A DNA stretch of 64,000 nt, taken from the NCBI GenBank assembly GCA_001939945.1, contig MOEB01000026.1:1-64000 (forward strand), read 5' to 3'. Position 1 is the first letter of the stretch, and each line of letters begins with the position of its first letter. The notes below the pieces were generated by a model that made no database searches, was not told where the DNA came from, and was given only the letters and a program-made list of their open reading frames with translations. This document shows, one piece after another, positions 17,614 to 26,521 of this stretch. This DNA comes from Aerophototrophica crusticola (GTDB lineage Bacteria > Pseudomonadota > Alphaproteobacteria > Azospirillales > Azospirillaceae). The position numbers and the translations under genes were made by a program.

Positions 17614-18255
17614 ATGCAGCTCACCACCATCCCCGACGACCAGCTTCCCCAAGCCATCGCCAGCGTCCGCGCCAACTTGGCCCCGGACTCCATGGCCCTT
17701 GCCGTGTTCGAGCGGATTGCCGCTACCCGCGACCTGATCCCCCTGGGTGTGGACACCCCGGCCCACCGACAGGCCGGGATCGAGTTGGCCCGCCGCTTCG
17801 GCATCGGCACCATCGACGAGGCCCCGCAGGACGCCTGGAGCTATGACGGACGCAGCATCCGCACGCGCTCCGAGGCCTATGTGCTGATCCATGAGGTGGG
17901 GCACTGGCTGGTGGCCAGCCCGGAGCGGCGCACCCTCTTGGATTTCGGCCTTGGCGCCGGGCCGGAGAGCGGGCGGGTGGCGGAGGCGGACGCCCAGCTC
18001 TGCGTGGACAAGGACACCCAGATCGAGGAAGAGGCGCTGGCCAGCCTCATCGGCATCCTGTGGGAGGTGGAGCTGGGCCAGCCCGCCATCCTGGCCTTCC
18101 TGGAGCAGAACTGGCTGGAAGGGTGGGAGCGGCCGGCCTGCGCCGCGAATCTGGTGCAGAACCTGGAGCTGCTGTATCAGCGCGGACTGATCGATGCGGC
18201 GGGGCGGCCCGTACCGCCCGAATCTTTCCGGGAATGCTCATCAGAGGCAGCTTGA
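17614..18255 (+). CDS. HExxH protein resembling EF-P hydroxylase EpmC/YfcM
   Basis: A 213-residue soluble protein with a metal-binding motif HEVGHW (His93, Glu94, His97, Trp98), then Arg105-Arg106 and DFG from Asp110. The spacing matches the HEISHW...RR...DFGYW core of E. coli EpmC (YfcM), which hydroxylates the beta-lysylated lysine of elongation factor P, and a QIEEEALASLIGI segment takes the place of the EpmC VKPQALDWL. The rest is not clearly alike. It could instead be a zinc peptidase-like protein of unknown role. An EpmB-like gene lies at 1831-2889. The ATG at 17614 begins the first helix. Confidence 0.5.
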   Translation: MQLTTIPDDQLPQAIASVRANLAPDSMALAVFERIAATRDLIPLGVDTPAHRQAGIELARRFGIGTIDEAPQDAWSYDGRSIRTRSEAYVLIHEVGHWLVASPERRTLLDFGLGAGPESGRVAEADAQLCVDKDTQIEEEALASLIGILWEVELGQPAILAFLEQNWLEGWERPACAANLVQNLELLYQRGLIDAAGRPVPPESFRECSSEAA

Positions 18256-18335
18256 TGTCGCGAGTCGGAACGTCCTTGCCCCGGCTTCCCGAATAGTTTT
18301 CCCTGCCCGGCAAAACCAGCTTTTCCGGGGGAAAC

Positions 18336-19715
18336 ATGCCTGCCACCGCCCATGCGGCGCCCGCCATCCTGTCCATGATCGGCGACACGCCGGTCGTCCG
18401 TGTCACCAGGTTCGACACGGGCCCCTGCGAGCTTTACCTGAAGCTGGAGAACCAGAACCCCGGCGGCTCCATCAAGGACCGCATCGGGCTGAAGATGGTG
18501 GAGGCGGCGGAGGCCGAGGGCCGCCTGAAGCCCGGCGGCACGGTGATCGAGGCCACAGCCGGCAACACCGGCCTTGGCTTGGCCCTGGTCTGCGCGGCCA
18601 AGGGCTATAAGCTGATCCTGGTCATCCCCGACAAGATGGCGGTGGAGAAGATCAACCACCTGCGGGCTTTGGGTGCTGAGATCCACATCACCCGGTCCGA
18701 CGTGGGCAAGGGCCATCCCGACTATTACCAGGACATCGCCGAGCGCCTGTCGAAGGAGATCCCCGGCAGCGTCTATATGAACCAGTTCGCCAACCCGGCG
18801 AACCCGCGGGCGCATGAGGAATGGACCGGGCCGGAGATGCTGCGCCAGATGGGCGGCGACATCGACGCGGTGGTGGTGGGCGTGGGCTCCGGCGGCACCC
18901 TGTCGGGCCTGGGCGCCTTTTTCGAGAAGGCCAGCCCGAAGACGGCCATGGTCATCGCCGACCCCGTCGGCTCCATCATCGCCGACCTGGTGAACAAGGG
19001 CACCCACGAGGACCCGGGTTCCTGGGTGGTGGAGGGCGTGGGCGAGGATTTCGTGCCGCCGGTCTGCGAGCTGAAATATGCCAAGGCCGCCTATTACTGC
19101 TCCGACGCGGAAAGCCTGAACGCGGCCCGCGACCTGCTGCGCAAGGAAGGCATCCTGGGCGGCAGCTCCAGCGGCACGCTGTTCGCCGCGGCGCTGAAGT
19201 ACTGCCGCGACCAGACGGAGAAGAAGCGCGTCGTGACCTTCGTCTGCGATACGGGCAACAAGTACCTGTCCAAGATGTTCAACGACGCCTGGATGGAAGA
19301 CCAGGGCTTCACCCCGCGGGAACGCCACAACGATTTGCGCGACCTGATGACCCGTCGCTGGGACAAGGGCCAAGTGGTCACCGTCGGGCCGGAGGACACG
19401 TTGCTGACCGCCTACAAGCGGATGCGGATCAGCGACGTCTCCCAGCTTCCCGTCATGGAAGGGGACCGGGTCATCGGCATCCTGGACGAATCCGACCTGC
19501 TGCTGCATGTGGAGCGGAACCCCACCCGATTCCGCGACAAGGTCTACACCGCCATGGTCAACCGGCTGGAGACCCTGCCGGTGACGGCGCCCATGTCCGA
19601 GCTGACCCGGCTGTTCGACCGCAACCTGGTGGCCATCATCATGGACGGGGACAAGTTCCTGGGCCTGCTGACCCGGGTGGACATGCTGAACCACCTGCGC
19701 CGCCAATTGGGGTGA
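18336..19715 (+). CDS. Cystathionine beta-synthase
   Basis: PLP enzyme of 459 residues that condenses serine and homocysteine to cystathionine. The PLP lysine is Lys47 in GGSIKDR, the substrate loop is EATAGNTG and the phosphate-binding loop is GVGSGGTLSG. Two C-terminal CBS modules cover about residues 340-455, so the activity may be controlled by an adenosyl ligand. Without the CBS pair it would resemble a cysteine synthase. It is followed by cystathionine gamma-lyase on the same strand, which supports the reverse transsulfuration route. Confidence 0.9.
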   Translation: MPATAHAAPAILSMIGDTPVVRVTRFDTGPCELYLKLENQNPGGSIKDRIGLKMVEAAEAEGRLKPGGTVIEATAGNTGLGLALVCAAKGYKLILVIPDKMAVEKINHLRALGAEIHITRSDVGKGHPDYYQDIAERLSKEIPGSVYMNQFANPANPRAHEEWTGPEMLRQMGGDIDAVVVGVGSGGTLSGLGAFFEKASPKTAMVIADPVGSIIADLVNKGTHEDPGSWVVEGVGEDFVPPVCELKYAKAAYYCSDAESLNAARDLLRKEGILGGSSSGTLFAAALKYCRDQTEKKRVVTFVCDTGNKYLSKMFNDAWMEDQGFTPRERHNDLRDLMTRRWDKGQVVTVGPEDTLLTAYKRMRISDVSQLPVMEGDRVIGILDESDLLLHVERNPTRFRDKVYTAMVNRLETLPVTAPMSELTRLFDRNLVAIIMDGDKFLGLLTRVDMLNHLRRQLG

Positions 19716-19793
19716 GGCCAATGGGAGGCGGGGCTGGCGCCCGTGCCTCCCGCCGCCCTACAACGGTCTCCCCCGAGCTGACAGGTTTGCCCA

Positions 19794-20957
19794 ATGACCG
19801 ACCGCCCGAACCGCCAAGGCTTCTCCACCCGCGCCATCCATGCCGGGCAGCAGCCGGACCCCACCACCGGCGCCATCATGGTGCCCATCTACCAGACCAG
19901 CACCTACGTCCAGGACAGCCCGGGCGTCCACAAGGGCTATGAGTACGCCCGCAGCCAGAACCCCACCCGCAACGCCTATGAGGCCTGCGTGGCGGACCTG
20001 GAAAGCGGCCACCGCGGCTTCGCCTTCGCCTCCGGCCTGGCGGGGGAGGCGACAATCCTGGAATTGCTGGATGCCGGCAGCCATGTCATCGCCATGGACG
20101 ACCTCTATGGCGGCAGCTACCGGCTGTTCCACCGGGTGCGCCAGCGTACGGCCAACCTGTCCTTCTCCCTGGTGGACCTGTCCGACCTGAAGGCGGTGGA
20201 AGCCGCCATCCGGCCCGAGACGCGGATGCTGTGGGTGGAGACGCCCACCAACCCACTGCTGAAGCTGGCCGACCTGGAGGCACTGGCCGCCCTGGGCCGC
20301 AAGCACGGCATCATCACGGTCTGCGACAACACCTTCGCCAGCCCTTGGGTGCAGCGCCCGCTGGAGCATGGCTTCGACCTCGTCTGCCACTCCGCCACCA
20401 AGTACCTGAACGGCCACTCCGACATGGTGGGCGGCATGGTGGTGGCCCGGGAAGCGGGGGAGATTTCGGACAAGCTGAAGTTCCTGCAGAACGCCGTGGG
20501 GGCCATCCAGGGGCCGTTCGACAGCTTCCTGGTCATGCGCAGCCTTAAGACCCTGGCCCTGCGCATGGAGCGGCACTGCGCCAACGCCCAGGTGATCGCC
20601 GAGTGGCTGGAGAAGCACCCGGCGGTTGCCCGGGTCCGCTATCCCTTCCTGCCCAGCCACCCGCAGTTCGATATCGCGAAGAAGCAGATGCGGGCCGGCG
20701 GCGGCATGATCACCATCCACCTGAAGGGCGGGCTGGAGCCGGCCCGGCGCATGCTGGAACGGTGCGAGCTGTTCAGCCTGGCGGAGAGCCTGGGCGGGGT
20801 CGAGAGCCTGATCGAGCACCCCGGCATCATGACCCACGCCTCCGTCCCGCCGGAGCAGCGGGCGGCCCTTGGCATCGACGACGGGCTGGTGCGCCTGTCC
20901 GTGGGCGTGGAGGATTTGGACGACCTGCTCCACGACCTGGACCAAGCGCTACGCTGA
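19794..20957 (+). CDS. Cystathionine gamma-lyase (trans-sulfuration PLP enzyme)
   Basis: A 387-residue enzyme of the Cys/Met metabolism PLP family that cleaves cystathionine to cysteine. The PLP lysine is Lys203 in HSATKYLNGHSD. Conserved YARSQNPTRNAYE, the SGLAGEATI loop and SLGGVESLIEHPGIMTHAS are present. The family also includes gamma-synthases and methionine gamma-lyases; the position after cystathionine beta-synthase favours the lyase. Confidence 0.88.
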   Translation: MTDRPNRQGFSTRAIHAGQQPDPTTGAIMVPIYQTSTYVQDSPGVHKGYEYARSQNPTRNAYEACVADLESGHRGFAFASGLAGEATILELLDAGSHVIAMDDLYGGSYRLFHRVRQRTANLSFSLVDLSDLKAVEAAIRPETRMLWVETPTNPLLKLADLEALAALGRKHGIITVCDNTFASPWVQRPLEHGFDLVCHSATKYLNGHSDMVGGMVVAREAGEISDKLKFLQNAVGAIQGPFDSFLVMRSLKTLALRMERHCANAQVIAEWLEKHPAVARVRYPFLPSHPQFDIAKKQMRAGGGMITIHLKGGLEPARRMLERCELFSLAESLGGVESLIEHPGIMTHASVPPEQRAALGIDDGLVRLSVGVEDLDDLLHDLDQALR

Positions 20958-20971
20958 CAGGCCAAGCACAA

Positions 20972-21012
20972 AGGGGCGCCGGGGTCATGTGCTCCGGCGC
21001 CCTTTTTCTTTG
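20972..21012 (+). terminator. Terminator of the transsulfuration genes
   Basis: GGGCGCCGG pairs with CCGGCGCCC and is followed by TTTTTCTTT, a classical intrinsic terminator just after the gamma-lyase stop. Confidence 0.85.
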
Positions 21013-21145
21013 CCTAGGAAGATGACGGGAAATCCCGTGAGCATGCTTGGCAAATCGCAAGGATCAATGACGTAATTCAGTACATTTGAAAGCGCCGCTC
21101 CCGGAACGCCATACTTCCTCATCCAAACGATCGGGGAAGGCGGCG

Positions 21146-22150
21146 ATGAGGACTATCTTTGGGACGGATGGGGCTGACAGCATCACCATCAGCAATCCGG
21201 CCGTGTTCGACTGGGTCCCGGACCTGGGCCAGTCCGGCAGCGCCTATCTCCGCTGGTATCTCTCCGGGGAGGAGGAGCGCTGGACCTATGAGGGCAAGGG
21301 CACCGGGTCCATGAGCTTCGACGGGAAGACGTTGGAGCAGGGCTTCACCGGCCAGCCCTTGGGATGGATGGACGTGTACGGGATCGGCCCGAACCATCTG
21401 GATTCGGTTTACATTTACAACGAAGGGGCTTGGGATTGGGATCCGGCCGACGGGGCCTTGAGCGGCTGGTCCTATGCCTACACGGGCAATCCCTATGCCT
21501 GGGGGCTCGTGGGCGGCGATGTCATCCAGGTGGATGGGGTCGGCCCGGCCCCCTCCACGCCCGAGGACATGTGGTACAGCTTCACCCATGTGGACCGCGG
21601 CCGGTGGGTGCCAAGGGCGGAGGCCGCCTTCGTCAGCGCCGGGGCAGGGGATGACACGGTGCTGGGCGGCTATGGCACGCTCACGGCCGACGGGGGCGAC
21701 GGCAACGATACCCTGACCGCCCGCTGGGGCGCGGCGACCCTGCTGGGTGGCAGGGGGAACGACGTGCTGGCGGGCGGCACGGGACGGGCCGTGCTGGACG
21801 GGGGCGATGGCCGCGACCGGCTGGTGCTGGGCAGCGGCGGCGGCCTTGCCGACGGGGGCCTGGGCGACGACACGCTGGTGGCGGGCGGCGGCGACCAGGT
21901 GCTGACCGGCGGGGCGGGCCGCGACAGCTTCGTCATTGGCACCGCCACGGGCCGGGTGACCATCACCGACTTCCGGCTGGGCAGGGACTCGCTGCTGCTG
22001 GACGGTTGGGGCGCGGAGGGGGAGCCGGCGCCGCTGGTCACCAGCGACCATGCGGGCGGCAGCGTCCTCACGCTGGCCGGCGGGCCGACGGTGATGCTGC
22101 TGGGCATCCCGCCGGACGTGGCGGCAGGCCTGTTCACGCCGCTCGCCTGA
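21146..22150 (+). CDS. RTX-type calcium-binding repeat protein
   Basis: A 334-residue protein with no signal peptide. The first half, residues 1-165, is Trp/Tyr/Gly-rich and not recognised. From about 168 to 290 there are degenerate RTX nonapeptides such as GAGDDTVLG, GGDGNDTLT, GGRGNDVLA, GGDGRDRLV and GGAGRDSFV, which form a calcium-bound beta roll. The C terminus ITDFRLGRDSLLLDGW is typical of type I secreted proteins, so secretion by an ABC exporter is inferred, though no exporter gene is in the window. GGGGAAGG precedes the ATG at 21146, which decides the start. Confidence 0.7.
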   Translation: MRTIFGTDGADSITISNPAVFDWVPDLGQSGSAYLRWYLSGEEERWTYEGKGTGSMSFDGKTLEQGFTGQPLGWMDVYGIGPNHLDSVYIYNEGAWDWDPADGALSGWSYAYTGNPYAWGLVGGDVIQVDGVGPAPSTPEDMWYSFTHVDRGRWVPRAEAAFVSAGAGDDTVLGGYGTLTADGGDGNDTLTARWGAATLLGGRGNDVLAGGTGRAVLDGGDGRDRLVLGSGGGLADGGLGDDTLVAGGGDQVLTGGAGRDSFVIGTATGRVTITDFRLGRDSLLLDGWGAEGEPAPLVTSDHAGGSVLTLAGGPTVMLLGIPPDVAAGLFTPLA

Positions 22151-22157
22151 CCAAGGA

Positions 22158-22191
22158 AAAGGGCCGCCATCCCGGATGGCGGCCCTTCATT
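22158..22191 (+). terminator. Terminator of the RTX gene
   Basis: GGGCCGCCATC pairs with GATGGCGGCCC around a CCG loop and is followed by TTCATT. Confidence 0.75.
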
Positions 22192-22203
22192 ATTCAAGTC
22201 GTG

Positions 22204-22233
22204 GGTCGGTGCCGAGCGGCAGCGAGGCCCGAC
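22204..22233. repeat. GTCGGGC-type extragenic palindrome
   Basis: A 30-base unit that is the inverted copy of 16320-16349 with 2 mismatches. It lies between the RTX gene and the convergent degP. Confidence 0.65.
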
Positions 22234-22245
22234 GTTACCGACGGC

Positions 22246-23811
22246 TCAGCCCAGGCTCAGCGCCAGGAACTGCAGCTCGCCGCCGCGCTCGATCAGCAGC
22301 AGCACGGCCTTCTGGCCGGACTCCTTGGCCTTCTTCACCCGGTCCTGCACGTCGGCGGGCTTTTCCACGGCCTGCTGGCTCACCTCGACGATCACGTCGC
22401 CGGGGCGGAGCTGGCGGGCCTGGGCGGGGCTGTTGGGGTTGACCTTGGTCACCACCACGCCCTTGGCCGCCTCGGTCAGGTTGAACTGCTTGCGCAGCTC
22501 CGGGGTCAGACCGGAAACGGTCATGCCCACCGCCTCCACGTTCGCCTGGCCCTGCTCCTCCTGCGGGCCGCCGCGGCCGCCCGGCAGGGCCGCCTGCACG
22601 GTGGGCTGCTCCGGGAACTCGCCCAGGGTGACGGACACGGTCAGCCGCTCCCCCTTGCGGAAGACGCCGACACTGACCTTCTTGTTGATGGGCGTCTCCG
22701 CCACCATGCGGGGCAGGGCGCGGTTGTTGGCCACGTCCTTGCCGTCGAAGGTCAGGATCACGTCGCCGGGGCGCAGGCCTGCCTTGGCGGCGGGGCTCTC
22801 CGGGGTGACGGTGCCCACCAGGGCGCCCTTGGCTTCCTTCAGGCCCAGGGCCTCCGCCTCATCAGGGTTGACGTTCTGGATCTGCACGCCCAGCCAGCCG
22901 CGCTTCACCTTGCCGCCCTCGCGGAGCTGGCCGATGACGTTCTTGGCCATGTTGGCGGGGATGGCGAAGCCGATGCCGATGCTGCCACCGGTCTGGCTGA
23001 AGATGGCGGAGTTGATGCCCACCACGTCGCCGTTCAGGTTCACCAGCGGGCCGCCGGAATTGCCGCGGTTGATGGAGGCGTCGGTCTGCAGGAAGTCGTC
23101 GAAGCGGCCGGCGCCGATGTCGCGGGCGCGGGCGGAGATGATGCCGGCGGTCACCGTGCCGCCAAGGCCGAACGGGTTGCCAATGGCCACCACCCAGTCG
23201 CCCACCTTGATGCCGTCGCTGTCACCCCACTTCAGGGCGGGCAGCGACCGGCCGGCGTTGACCTTCAGCAGGGCAAGGTCGGTCTCCTTATCGGTGCCGA
23301 TCAGCTCCGCCTTCAGCTCCTGCTGGTCGGCGCCCTGGAAGATGACAGTGATCTCGTCCGCGCCCTCGATCACGTGGTTGTTGGTGACGATGTAGCCGCT
23401 GGCATCGATGATGAAGCCGGAGCCCAGGGACTGCGCCCGCCGCGGCGGGGCATTGGGGTCCTGCTGCTGCCGCTCGAAGAAGTCGCGGAAGAAGTCCTCG
23501 AAGGGGGAGCCGGGCGGGAACTCCGGCATCGGCACGGGCGAGCGCCCGCCGCCGGGCCGGTTCTGCTGCACGGTCTGGCTGGTGGAGATGTTCACCACCG
23601 CCGGCAGGATACGCTCCGCCAACGGCGCGAAGCTTTCCGGCGCGCCACGCTGGGCATGGGCCGGCTGGACCGCCGGCGTGCCGGTCAGCAGCAGCGCGGC
23701 CGCCACCGGCGCGGCAAACAGCCAGCGGGCCAGCCTCCGGGGTGCCGGGGCCGGTGCTGCTTGGGCAAGGGCAGGGCGGAGTCGAACGGGAATAGTCACA
23801 TGAGTCTCCAT
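22246..23811 (-). CDS. degP: Do-like periplasmic serine protease (DegP/HtrA family)
   Basis: A 521-residue envelope quality-control protease. An N-terminal export signal covers about residues 25-53, preceded by a basic extension. The catalytic triad is His146 (TNNHVI), Asp178 (TDLALLK) and Ser252 (GNSGGP). Two PDZ domains follow, at about 295-390 and 425-515. It belongs to the same gene set as the HflKC regulators of membrane proteolysis just upstream on the minus strand. A MucD-like name would fit equally well. Confidence 0.93.
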   Translation of the reverse strand: METHVTIPVRLRPALAQAAPAPAPRRLARWLFAAPVAAALLLTGTPAVQPAHAQRGAPESFAPLAERILPAVVNISTSQTVQQNRPGGGRSPVPMPEFPPGSPFEDFFRDFFERQQQDPNAPPRRAQSLGSGFIIDASGYIVTNNHVIEGADEITVIFQGADQQELKAELIGTDKETDLALLKVNAGRSLPALKWGDSDGIKVGDWVVAIGNPFGLGGTVTAGIISARARDIGAGRFDDFLQTDASINRGNSGGPLVNLNGDVVGINSAIFSQTGGSIGIGFAIPANMAKNVIGQLREGGKVKRGWLGVQIQNVNPDEAEALGLKEAKGALVGTVTPESPAAKAGLRPGDVILTFDGKDVANNRALPRMVAETPINKKVSVGVFRKGERLTVSVTLGEFPEQPTVQAALPGGRGGPQEEQGQANVEAVGMTVSGLTPELRKQFNLTEAAKGVVVTKVNPNSPAQARQLRPGDVIVEVSQQAVEKPADVQDRVKKAKESGQKAVLLLIERGGELQFLALSLG

Positions 23812-24003
23812 GGGCCTTCTTCACTGCCGGCTTGCCGCCGGTGCCACCCCGCCGCGCGGGCGAAGGGAGGGGAGCGGCGCCGTCCCCCGCGGCACCTGTC
23901 CCGATCCTCAATATAGGATGCGGCATTCCCGTGGCGAAGCATTCCTTCGTGCCAAGCGGGATTTGGTTCCGTTCCGACGGTCCGGAACGGCCCCGTGCGG
24001 GGT

Positions 24004-24189
24004 TCAGCCCCGGATCAGCCAGACCAGGAAGACGCCCAGCGCCAGGGCGACCAGGCCCATCTGGCGCAAGGTCTGCTCCGGCAGTTCGGCCGCCTTGGCG
24101 GCCAGGGACTTCATGGCCGACGGGGCGGCGGCATAGGACAGGCCCTCGATCGCGACGACAAGGGCGAGGGCGGTCAGGAAATCGGTCAC
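24004..24189 (-). CDS. DUF2065 small membrane protein
   Basis: A 61-residue protein with two hydrophobic helices, about 5-24 and 43-59, joined by a short polar loop. It matches the DUF2065 type usually found next to hflC and degP. The start is the GTG at 24189. The function is unknown; a small accessory of HflKC is a guess from context. Confidence 0.75.
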   Translation of the reverse strand: MTDFLTALALVVAIEGLSYAAAPSAMKSLAAKAAELPEQTLRQMGLVALALGVFLVWLIRG

Positions 24190-24223
24190 GGGGATTCCGA
24201 ATCGTCAGGGCCTGGACGGCAGA

Positions 24224-24256
24224 ACGGCCGGACCAGGGGGAACCCGGTCCGGCCGT
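24224..24256 (-). terminator. Strong hairpin between hflC and the DUF2065 gene
   Basis: An 11-bp perfect stem, ACGGCCGGACC with GGTCCGGCCGT, has an 11-base loop. On the minus strand only TTCT follows, so it may be a partial terminator or an mRNA-stabilising structure that sets the relative expression of hflKC and degP. Confidence 0.5.
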
Positions 24257-24287
24257 CCGCCAGTCTAGCACCGAATGGCTTACCGGT

Positions 24288-25196
24288 TCACTGCCCCGGT
24301 GCCGCGGCCCGGGGACCCGGCGCCGGGGGCTTCAGCGCGCCCATGCTGTCGAAGTAGCGGAAGAACTCGCTGTCCGGCGACAGGACCATGGTGGTGTTGT
24401 CCTGTTTCAGGGCGGCCCGGTAGGCCTCCAGCGAGCGGTAGAACTGGTAGAACTCCGGGTTCTTGGTGCCCGCCTCCGACAGGATGCGGATCGCCTGGTT
24501 GTCGCCCTCACCGCGCAGGATCTGGCTGTCGCGCTGGGACTCCGCCAGGATCACGGTACGCTCGCGCTCGGCGCGGGAGCGGATCTGCTGGGCCTGCTCC
24601 TGGCCCTGGGCGCGGGCCTCGGCCGCCTCGCGGACACGCTCGGAGCGCATGCGCTCATACACGGCCTGGGAGGTGGCTTCCGGCAGGTCGGCGCGGCGGA
24701 TGCGGACATCCACGATCTCCACGCCCAGCCGCTGGGCCTCCTGGTTCACCTGGGACTTGATCTGGTCCATGATCCTGGCCCGCTCATCCGACAGCACCGC
24801 CAGCAGCGTCACGCTGCCGAGTACGCGGCGCAGCGCCGAGTTGACGTAGGATGACAGCTGGGAGGCGGCGTTCTGCTCCGTCCGGGCGGACTGGTAGAAC
24901 TGCTGCGGGTCCTTGATCCGGTAGCGGGCGAAGGCGTCCACCTCCAGCCGCTTCTGGTCGGCCAGCAGCACCTGCAAATTCTCCGGCGACACGTCCAGCA
25001 CCCGCTTCTCCAGGTAGACCACGTCCTGGATGAAGGGGATCTTGAACTTCAGGCCGGGTTCGGTGACCACCCGCTGGATGGAGCCGAACTGCAGCACCAA
25101 CGCCTGCTGGGTCTGGGCCAGGGTGAAGAAGGCGCCGGAGAAGATGACCAGCGCGGCGAGGATGACGACGCCGAGGACGGAAAGCTTCCTGTTCAT
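24288..25196 (-). CDS. hflC: HflC, SPFH-domain regulator of FtsH
   Basis: A 302-residue inner-membrane protein that forms a large cage with HflK around the FtsH protease. A single N-terminal helix covers about residues 5-26 and a band-7/SPFH domain follows, with EKRVLDVSPENLQVLLADQKRLEVDAFARYRI and the coiled-coil ERMRSERVREAAEARAQG region. It begins 12 bases after hflK. Confidence 0.95.
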   Translation of the reverse strand: MNRKLSVLGVVILAALVIFSGAFFTLAQTQQALVLQFGSIQRVVTEPGLKFKIPFIQDVVYLEKRVLDVSPENLQVLLADQKRLEVDAFARYRIKDPQQFYQSARTEQNAASQLSSYVNSALRRVLGSVTLLAVLSDERARIMDQIKSQVNQEAQRLGVEIVDVRIRRADLPEATSQAVYERMRSERVREAAEARAQGQEQAQQIRSRAERERTVILAESQRDSQILRGEGDNQAIRILSEAGTKNPEFYQFYRSLEAYRAALKQDNTTMVLSPDSEFFRYFDSMGALKPPAPGPRAAAPGQ

Positions 25197-25208
25197 GTCC
25201 CGTCCCCC

Positions 25209-26339
25209 TTACTGGCGCGGCGCGGCCGGCTGGCCCGGCGCGCGCGGCAGCATCTCGTTCAGCGGCAGGTATGGCACGGTGCCCTGGCCGCCCTGCTTCT
25301 CGTCGATGATCAGCTTGTTCGTGCCGCTGAGGACCTCCTGCATGGTCTCCAGGTACAGGCGGCGGGCGGTGACCTCCGGCGCCAGCTGGTAGGCCTCAAG
25401 CACCTTCTGGAAGCGCTGCGCGTCACCCTGGGCCAGGTTGACCACCTGCTCCCGGTAGGCGCTGGCCTCCTGGATCAGCCGCTCGGCCTCGCCGCGGGCG
25501 GCGGGGATGATGCCGTTGCGGTAGGACTCGGCCTCGTTGCGCAGGCGCTCCCGGTCCTGGCGGGCCCGCTGCACGTCGTTGAAGGCGTCCACCACCTGGG
25601 CCGGCGGGTCCACCTTCAGCAGCTGGACCTGCTGCACCTCGATGCCCGAGCGGTAGTCGTCCAGCATCTGCTGCAACAGGGTGCGGGTGGCCTGCTCGAT
25701 CTCCTCGCGGGCCTCGGTCAGGGCCGGCTGGATGTCGGTGCGGCCGATCACCTCACGCATGGCGCTCTCGGCGGCCATCTTCACGGTGGAATCGGGGTCG
25801 CGGATCTCGAACAGGTAGTTGCCCGCGTCCTTGATGCGCCAGAACACGGTGAAGTCGATGTCGATGATGTTCTCGTCACCGGTCAGCATCAGGCTTTCCT
25901 GGCTGTCCTCCTGCGGGCGCAGGGCGCCGCCGGACCGGTAGCCGACCTCGATGCGGTTGACGCGGGTGACCTTGGGCAGCTGCACCGTCTCGATGGGGGA
26001 GGGGATATGGTAGCGCAGGCCCGGCTCCTCCGTCCGGACATACTGGCCGAAGCGCAGCACCACGCCCTGCTCGTCCGGCTGCACGCGGTAGAACCCGCTC
26101 AGCAGCCACAGGCCGGCCAGGATGGCCAGGACCAGCGCGATGCCCTTGCCGCTGCCGAAGCCGCCGGGGGCGAAGCGCTTGAACCGCTCCTGCCCCTTGC
26201 GCAGCAGCTCCTCCAGGTCGGGCCCGGGCGGCTGGCCGCCGCCCCCGCCGGGCGGGCGCCCCCACGGGTTGCCGCCACCGCCGGGAGGTGGCCCCCATGG
26301 TCCCCCGCCACCACCACCGCTCTGATTGTTCCAGGGCAT
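25209..26339 (-). CDS. hflK: HflK, SPFH-domain regulator of FtsH
   Basis: Partner of HflC, 376 residues. The N terminus is a Gly/Pro-rich cytoplasmic tail (about 5-45), then one membrane helix near 70-90, then the SPFH domain with [25 protein letters not shown] and a long alpha-helical arm. The ATG at 26339 was chosen because MPWNNQ is the usual start; a longer frame upstream is not conserved in character. It is transcribed divergently from the mrp gene. Confidence 0.95.
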   Translation of the reverse strand: MPWNNQSGGGGGGPWGPPPGGGGNPWGRPPGGGGGQPPGPDLEELLRKGQERFKRFAPGGFGSGKGIALVLAILAGLWLLSGFYRVQPDEQGVVLRFGQYVRTEEPGLRYHIPSPIETVQLPKVTRVNRIEVGYRSGGALRPQEDSQESLMLTGDENIIDIDFTVFWRIKDAGNYLFEIRDPDSTVKMAAESAMREVIGRTDIQPALTEAREEIEQATRTLLQQMLDDYRSGIEVQQVQLLKVDPPAQVVDAFNDVQRARQDRERLRNEAESYRNGIIPAARGEAERLIQEASAYREQVVNLAQGDAQRFQKVLEAYQLAPEVTARRLYLETMQEVLSGTNKLIIDEKQGGQGTVPYLPLNEMLPRAPGQPAAPRQ

Positions 26340-26521
26340 GTGCACCGACCCCTTGTTATCGCTATTTCTTCCCGGGACAGGCGGATGACCGTCCCCCCGC
26401 CTTTCCCGGCCGGGGCGCTTTCCAGCGCCTGCCGGGCACCGTATATATCCGGGCGCTGGCAGGAAAGGCTCTCGGCCGAGAGATGACTGCCAATATTGGG
26501 AAGGGGATAGGGATTTCAACC

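Noticed and set aside
18256-18335. SAM riboswitch before the transsulfuration genes
   Set aside because: The 80-base leader is too short and lacks the conserved core of SAM-I, SAM-II or SAM/SAH elements.
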